This document shows positions 55,204 through 58,724 of a stretch of DNA of 58,724 nucleotides, piece by piece. The position numbers were made by a program, and so were the translations under genes. Source of the stretch: Calocera cornea HHB12733 (Eukaryota > Basidiomycota > Dacrymycetes > Dacrymycetales > Dacrymycetaceae); the NCBI GenBank assembly GCA_001632435.1, contig KV424081.1, forward strand, positions 5,970 to 64,693. Reading direction: 5' to 3'. The notes under the pieces were generated by a model. The model had not been told where the DNA came from and searched no databases. It saw only the letters and a list, made by a program, of their open reading frames with translations. Position 1 is the stretch's first letter; the number at the start of each line of letters is the position of its first letter.

Positions 55204-57031
55204 TTAAGCCCGAATGACCTGGAAGGCGTCCGGGAACTGCGGCCCGGACCACCGCTCCAGGACAACTGAGGTTGCATCCGTGGCCTTATCCCACCGCCTC
55301 ACAACCTGCGGGGATATCAGGACTGCCTCACGACCATATATGTCAAACTGCGCACCTCGTATACCTTGTTGAATTGTCCGATCTGCTCCAAGGTTGGGGA
55401 GCAGCTGGAAGCAATTTCGGTGAGCACTGAAAGCCCGACGAGCTCGTGCCTCGTGAGCGCGCGGATTCGGGGTGATGTCGGGTAGGACAGATGCAATGTG
55501 CGCAAAAAGGGCAAAGACGAGGCCGACACAGCTGCCGCTAGTCGAGGCTGCGAGAAAGTCGTTAGTAGGGCAAGTGAGAACACCAGATGATGACTGACCC
55601 AATCGAATTGATGAACCGGGACGATGAGCACCTCGAGCTTGGGAAAGTATGCAGATAGCGCCTCGATCGCCTCCAGCGGTGTGGGCAGCCGAGCGATAGC
55701 CACCTGACGCAGCGTACCCGAATGCTGCAGGGCGAGCCTCTGCACAAAGTCGGGAGTGAATTGCGGATATTCGCGCGGCTGTGGAGCCGTGTTTTGTTGT
55801 GCTGCTGAGGCGCTGTACAGCACTAGCGATGTTGACGGCGGAGTCTGCGTGGCTGGTTGGAATAGTGACAATGCCGCCAGCGGCGAGGACGACGTCAACT
55901 CTAGCAGGGCGTTGAGGAACGGCTGCTGAGGCGCGGGCGGAGTCGGCAGCGTCAAGGTGAGTGAGGTGAGCCTCGGGAGTTCTAGGCCAGTCGCGAGCTC
56001 CTTCAGGTCGAACTTCAAGCTGATACTCTCCAGGCTCAAGCGCTGGATGGTCGCGGAGCAGCCTGCCAACACAGCGCGAATGCCAATGTGGTCCGCCTTT
56101 GCGCATCCAAGAAGGTGGAAGGATTCGAGGCGGGTGAGGTAAGGCGCCAATCGGATGAGCATGCTGCTGCCGATCGAGTTATCGGACTGCTCCCACCATT
56201 GCGTCAGGCGCCTGCGTGTGCTGGGACTGTAGAGCCGGTAGACGCCACGCACCTGGCATATGACCCGGAGGTCGCGCAGGCCACCGTGCTCGACGCCATC
56301 GCTATCGCGGCCAGCCTCGGCGATGGCCTGAAACCACTTGGGGAGCACATTCGCCGCAGGCTTGTCGGGCAGGGTCAAGCCTAAGGAGCGAATTTGCCGA
56401 ATCCGGACGAGGTCGGAGGGGTCGTATGTCACCGAGCGCGCGTTGAACTCGAGCCGTTCTAGCCGTGAGAGATGCGAGAGGACATCGATCATGGTTGTGG
56501 TGAGCGTGCCGTCTCGTCTAGACGACGTCAGCGTGGAGCATGTATGCCAGGAATAGGAGGACGCACGGCCAGACACACGATTCGACGTTGACACAGTTGG
56601 CCAGCCCTTGCTCACAGTGCTGATAGAGCTCCGCCCTCTCCTCGTCGTGGCCCGACATGAACTCAAACTCCCGGTAGAAGTCCCGCACGTCGATGTGCTT
56701 CACCCAGCGCGCCACGTCGGGTTTCTCAGCGAGGGTGCGCATGAGTGCGGCTGCCTGCAGTGGAATGCATCATCAGCAATTCCGCACATAGCATTCGCAG
56801 GGTATCTTGACAGAGAACGATAGGCGGTGGACGGGGAAAGAGGCATCCACGTACCCTGGTCTTCGCATTGGTATTCCAGCTGTAGACGGCGACGCGTCTG
56901 TACAGCAGCGGCGTGGCGAAAGCGTTCCATTCCCTGCTGACCCTCGCACAGCGCACTATGCTGCTCTCTGGGAGGGAAGAGAAGATGGGAGCAAGTAACT
57001 CGGGGGGAAGGTCGTTGAACGCCGCCGGCAT
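55204..57031 (-). CDS. F-box protein with LRR-like C-terminus (canonical F-box, F-box 11)
   Basis: Four exons: 56855-57031, 56567-56754, 55356-56517 and 55204-55305; 542 aa. Introns are 100, 49 and 50 nt. The very N-terminus is a canonical F-box (FNDLPPELLAPIFSSLPESS, then CARVSREWNAFATPLLYRRV), unlike the LNxDILLxIF type of the other F-box genes. It continues with MRTLAEKPDVARWVKHIDVR and HCEQGLANCVNVESCVW, then leucine-rich segments (LSRLERLEFNARS, LTRLESFHLLGCA, LPRLTSLTLTLPT, FLRTLHLSYPTSP). This is the general fungal F-box/LRR layout of SCF substrate receptors. Exon junctions were chosen by frame; CVW-P-RDGTLT across intron 2 fits well. It is not part of the tandem family. Confidence 0.85.
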
Positions 57032-57495
57032 GATGAGTGTGCGTGGTATAGCCGCTTGTCGGGAGTTCAGCGGTGACGATACTGGGCTGTCGGCCCGAAC
57101 ACTCTGGCGTATCGGACTTAGGGTTCAAGCCCCCAGGCCCTCTCCTCCACTTTTCTCTGTAGCATCCGAGTCGTACCGGCATCACGACATAAACAAATAC
57201 AACAAGAATGATGCTTGCATCTCCAATTGAGCCGCTCACTCCTCGGTGGATGAAATGACATTTGGGGCCTCGCTGTAGCCCTACCTCTATACTCCGTATG
57301 GAGTCCAGCAACACGCTTATCGCGACCATCTCGTTGATGTTGATCAAGAGTCGTCATATCGTCATATCGACGCGCGTCCGCTCTCTATCCATGCTCTACT
57401 CCCCTCTTGTGCCAATGGGCCCATCAAGTCTTCTTGCTTGTCCCTGAGGTAGGCGATGGGCAACGGGCACTGGACGCGGACTAGGGTCCTATTGT
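57032..57495. other. Intergenic upstream of F-box 11
   Basis: No gene recognised. It should contain the F-box 11 promoter (minus strand). Confidence 0.35.
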
Positions 57496-57660
57496 CAGCA
57501 ATTAATTTGCTGAATATCAGGTAAACAGCCGCTAAGCGGCTGTGTGACGGAAGCGGCTGATAGGGTGCTGATTTGCATCCATCCGCTTCCGGGCTGCAAA
57601 TCAGCATCCGCTGCGACGCGTCGAGCGACCAGCAGCTTTTGGTGGCTGATTTGCCTCCGG
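57496..57660. repeat. Hairpin-rich tract, possible transposon terminus
   Basis: Contains CAGCAATTAATTTGCTG (near-palindrome, 57496-57512), ACAGCCGCTAAGCGGCTGT (19-nt palindrome, 57525-57543), arms CGGAAGCGG/CCGCTTCCG (57548-57556 and 57582-57590), and arms TGCTGATTTGCA/TGCAAATCAGCA (57566-57577 and 57595-57606). GCTGATTTGC recurs at 57645-57654. Clustered sub-terminal repeats of this kind are common at DNA-transposon ends, but no transposase was recognised. Confidence 0.5.
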
Positions 57661-58206
57661 GCCAGGGGACGTCGCGCGTCTAAGTCCCCTGGTCCCTGTC
57701 TCCCCATCCTCGTCTCGTCCACCACCAGCGTGCTCGCTGCCGCCGTCGTCCTCCTCGCCGCCGCCGCCCTGCCCGCCTCCGCCGCCGCCCCCGTCCCCGT
57801 CCCCGCCGCCGCCCCCGTCCCCGCCTCCGTCCCCGCCCGCTCGCCCGCCCTCGCCGCCCTCGCCACCCTCGCCGCCGCCCCCTCCCGCCTGAGGACCTCC
57901 ATCTGGAGGGCCTCGGCGTCAAGCAAGAGGGGTACTGTCGACCACTGTCGACCCCCCCGCCTTCCGCCCTCGAGACGTGCCGTCCCGGTCGGTGTGCGCT
58001 TTTGACCTCCATCAGGAGGGCGAATCCACACCGAACGCCTCCAAGAAAGGCCGTCGAGAAGACACAGACACTGAGGCACGCGCATAAGACCTCCGGAGCG
58101 TACTCGTGCGGATTTCGGCCTCGGCGTGCGCAACCGCACAACGTTCGACAATACGACCGGCGATCGGCGGGGGTTGGGGGCGTGTTTAGCGTGGGAAACA
58201 TAGCAG
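57661..58206. other. GC-rich low-complexity tract and 5' flank of the right-edge gene
   Basis: About 57720-57890 is dominated by GCC, CCCGTC and CCGCC triplets and opens frames rich in alanine and proline on the plus strand and arginine and glycine on the minus strand. These look compositional. CTCCATCTGGAGG and CTCCATCAGGAGG at about 57897 and 58007 are two similar small palindromes. Confidence 0.4.
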
Positions 58207-58264
58207 GTAAGCACGGTATGTTCGGCTGTATGCACGATGCATTTTACTAACTACGTTTAGACAG

Positions 58265-58724
58265 ATGCCTACAGCAACGTTCGAGACCGGGTATCGGGAC
58301 GCACCCAGAGACGCTGAGGGATACGATGAGCAATGGGCAGAGCAGTATGGCCTGCCCATTGTCAAAACTAAGTATAAGTGGAAGCCTGGTAAGTCTTTAA
58401 TTGCATTACTATCTAATACAGCGTACTGACTACTCTACAGATGCACCCAGGCCGAACTTCACCGGCCATTGGCACCTGACGCTCTACGAGCGGTTTGCAC
58501 GCGACACGGTGCATCGCTTCACCGACGAGCCGACCCTCCTCCGACGCAGCGCAAGCCTGCTCCCAGCGGACCGATACAGCGTCGAGCAGTACGCCGCGCT
58601 GCAGATCGAAGACCCCGCCCTCCTCATCGCCAACTCGACCGACCTCGAGCTCAGGCAGCACTGGAGCGACTTCCAGGCGCGCTTCAAGGCCTGGTACCTC
58701 GGCCAGAGCGACCTCGACGACGGC
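58265..58724 (+). CDS. Uncharacterised protein, 5' part only (cut by window edge)
   Basis: Coding exon 58265-58388 starts MPTATFETGYRDAPRDAEGY. A 52-nt intron (58389-58440, GTAAGT...CTACAG) follows, then an open frame to the window end (NFTGHWHLTLYERFARDTVH, EQYAALQIEDPALLIANSTD, FQARFKAWYLGQSD). A probable 5'-UTR intron precedes the ATG (58207-58260, GTAAGC, branch-like ACTAAC, TTTAG). In the spliced leader a TAG lies in frame upstream, so this ATG is a sound start. No family is recognised from ~136 visible residues. It may belong to a mobile element, given the hairpin-rich tract just upstream. Confidence 0.6.

Noticed and set aside
57495..58235. 246-codon minus and 153-codon plus ORFs in the GC-rich tract
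   Set aside because: Both are produced by GCC/CCG low-complexity sequence; the plus one looks like an A/P-rich secreted protein only by composition.

Overview
The window looks like nuclear DNA of a filamentous basidiomycete, most likely a wood- or litter-associated Agaricomycete. The reasons are: GC-rich coding sequence; nearly every gene split by very short spliceosomal introns (36-59 nt, GT...AG); fungal SEC61 alpha and MCM6; and large lineage-specific F-box families typical of Agaricomycetes. Genus is not determinable by eye. No rRNA, tRNA, CRISPR array or bacterial-type operon was recognised.

Layout. (1) 1-9.3 kb: a 22-unit minisatellite, a telomere-like tract and a 14-bp repeat, then a direct triplication of one MFS (DHA2-type) efflux transporter gene with its promoter and 3' flank, followed by an NmrA-like reductase. 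(2) 11.2-26.0 kb: five minus-strand GNAT (RimJ/RimL-like) acetyltransferase paralogs interleaved with five minus-strand F-box paralogs. Three or four GNAT + F-box modules appear duplicated as units. Relics include an F-box 3' end at 16.5 kb, a GNAT 3' trace at 21.4 kb and an F-box gene broken by an 11-bp tandem duplication at 25.0 kb. (3) 26.5-40.4 kb: a truncated F-box gene, a 91-aa membrane protein, an uncharacterised 739-aa protein divergent from SEC61 alpha, a plus-strand F-box gene that is an inverted relative of the truncated one, an F-box gene carrying a MITE-like insertion, an orphan F-box exon, and a type II membrane O-fucosyltransferase-like protein. (4) 40.3-45.4 kb: MCM6 (7 exons) divergent from another F-box gene. 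(5) 46.2-54.7 kb: an orphan family of small intronless proteins on both strands sharing a core of the form A-x-L-[QK]-[IL]-[GT]-x-P-x(3)-W. Two members carry a single in-frame stop. (6) 55.2-58.7 kb: a four-exon canonical F-box/LRR-like gene, a hairpin-rich GC-rich tract resembling a transposon end, and a gene cut by the window edge.

How it fits together. Housekeeping genes (SEC61, MCM6) sit among fast-evolving, tandemly duplicating families: efflux pumps, GNAT enzymes, F-box adaptors and orphan proteins. F-box proteins normally supply substrate recognition to SCF ubiquitin ligases; GNAT enzymes acetylate proteins or small molecules. Repeated physical linkage of the two suggests co-duplication, and possibly a shared role, but a joint function is inference only. 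All exon limits were read by hand from splice motifs, reading frame and comparison between the paralogs.
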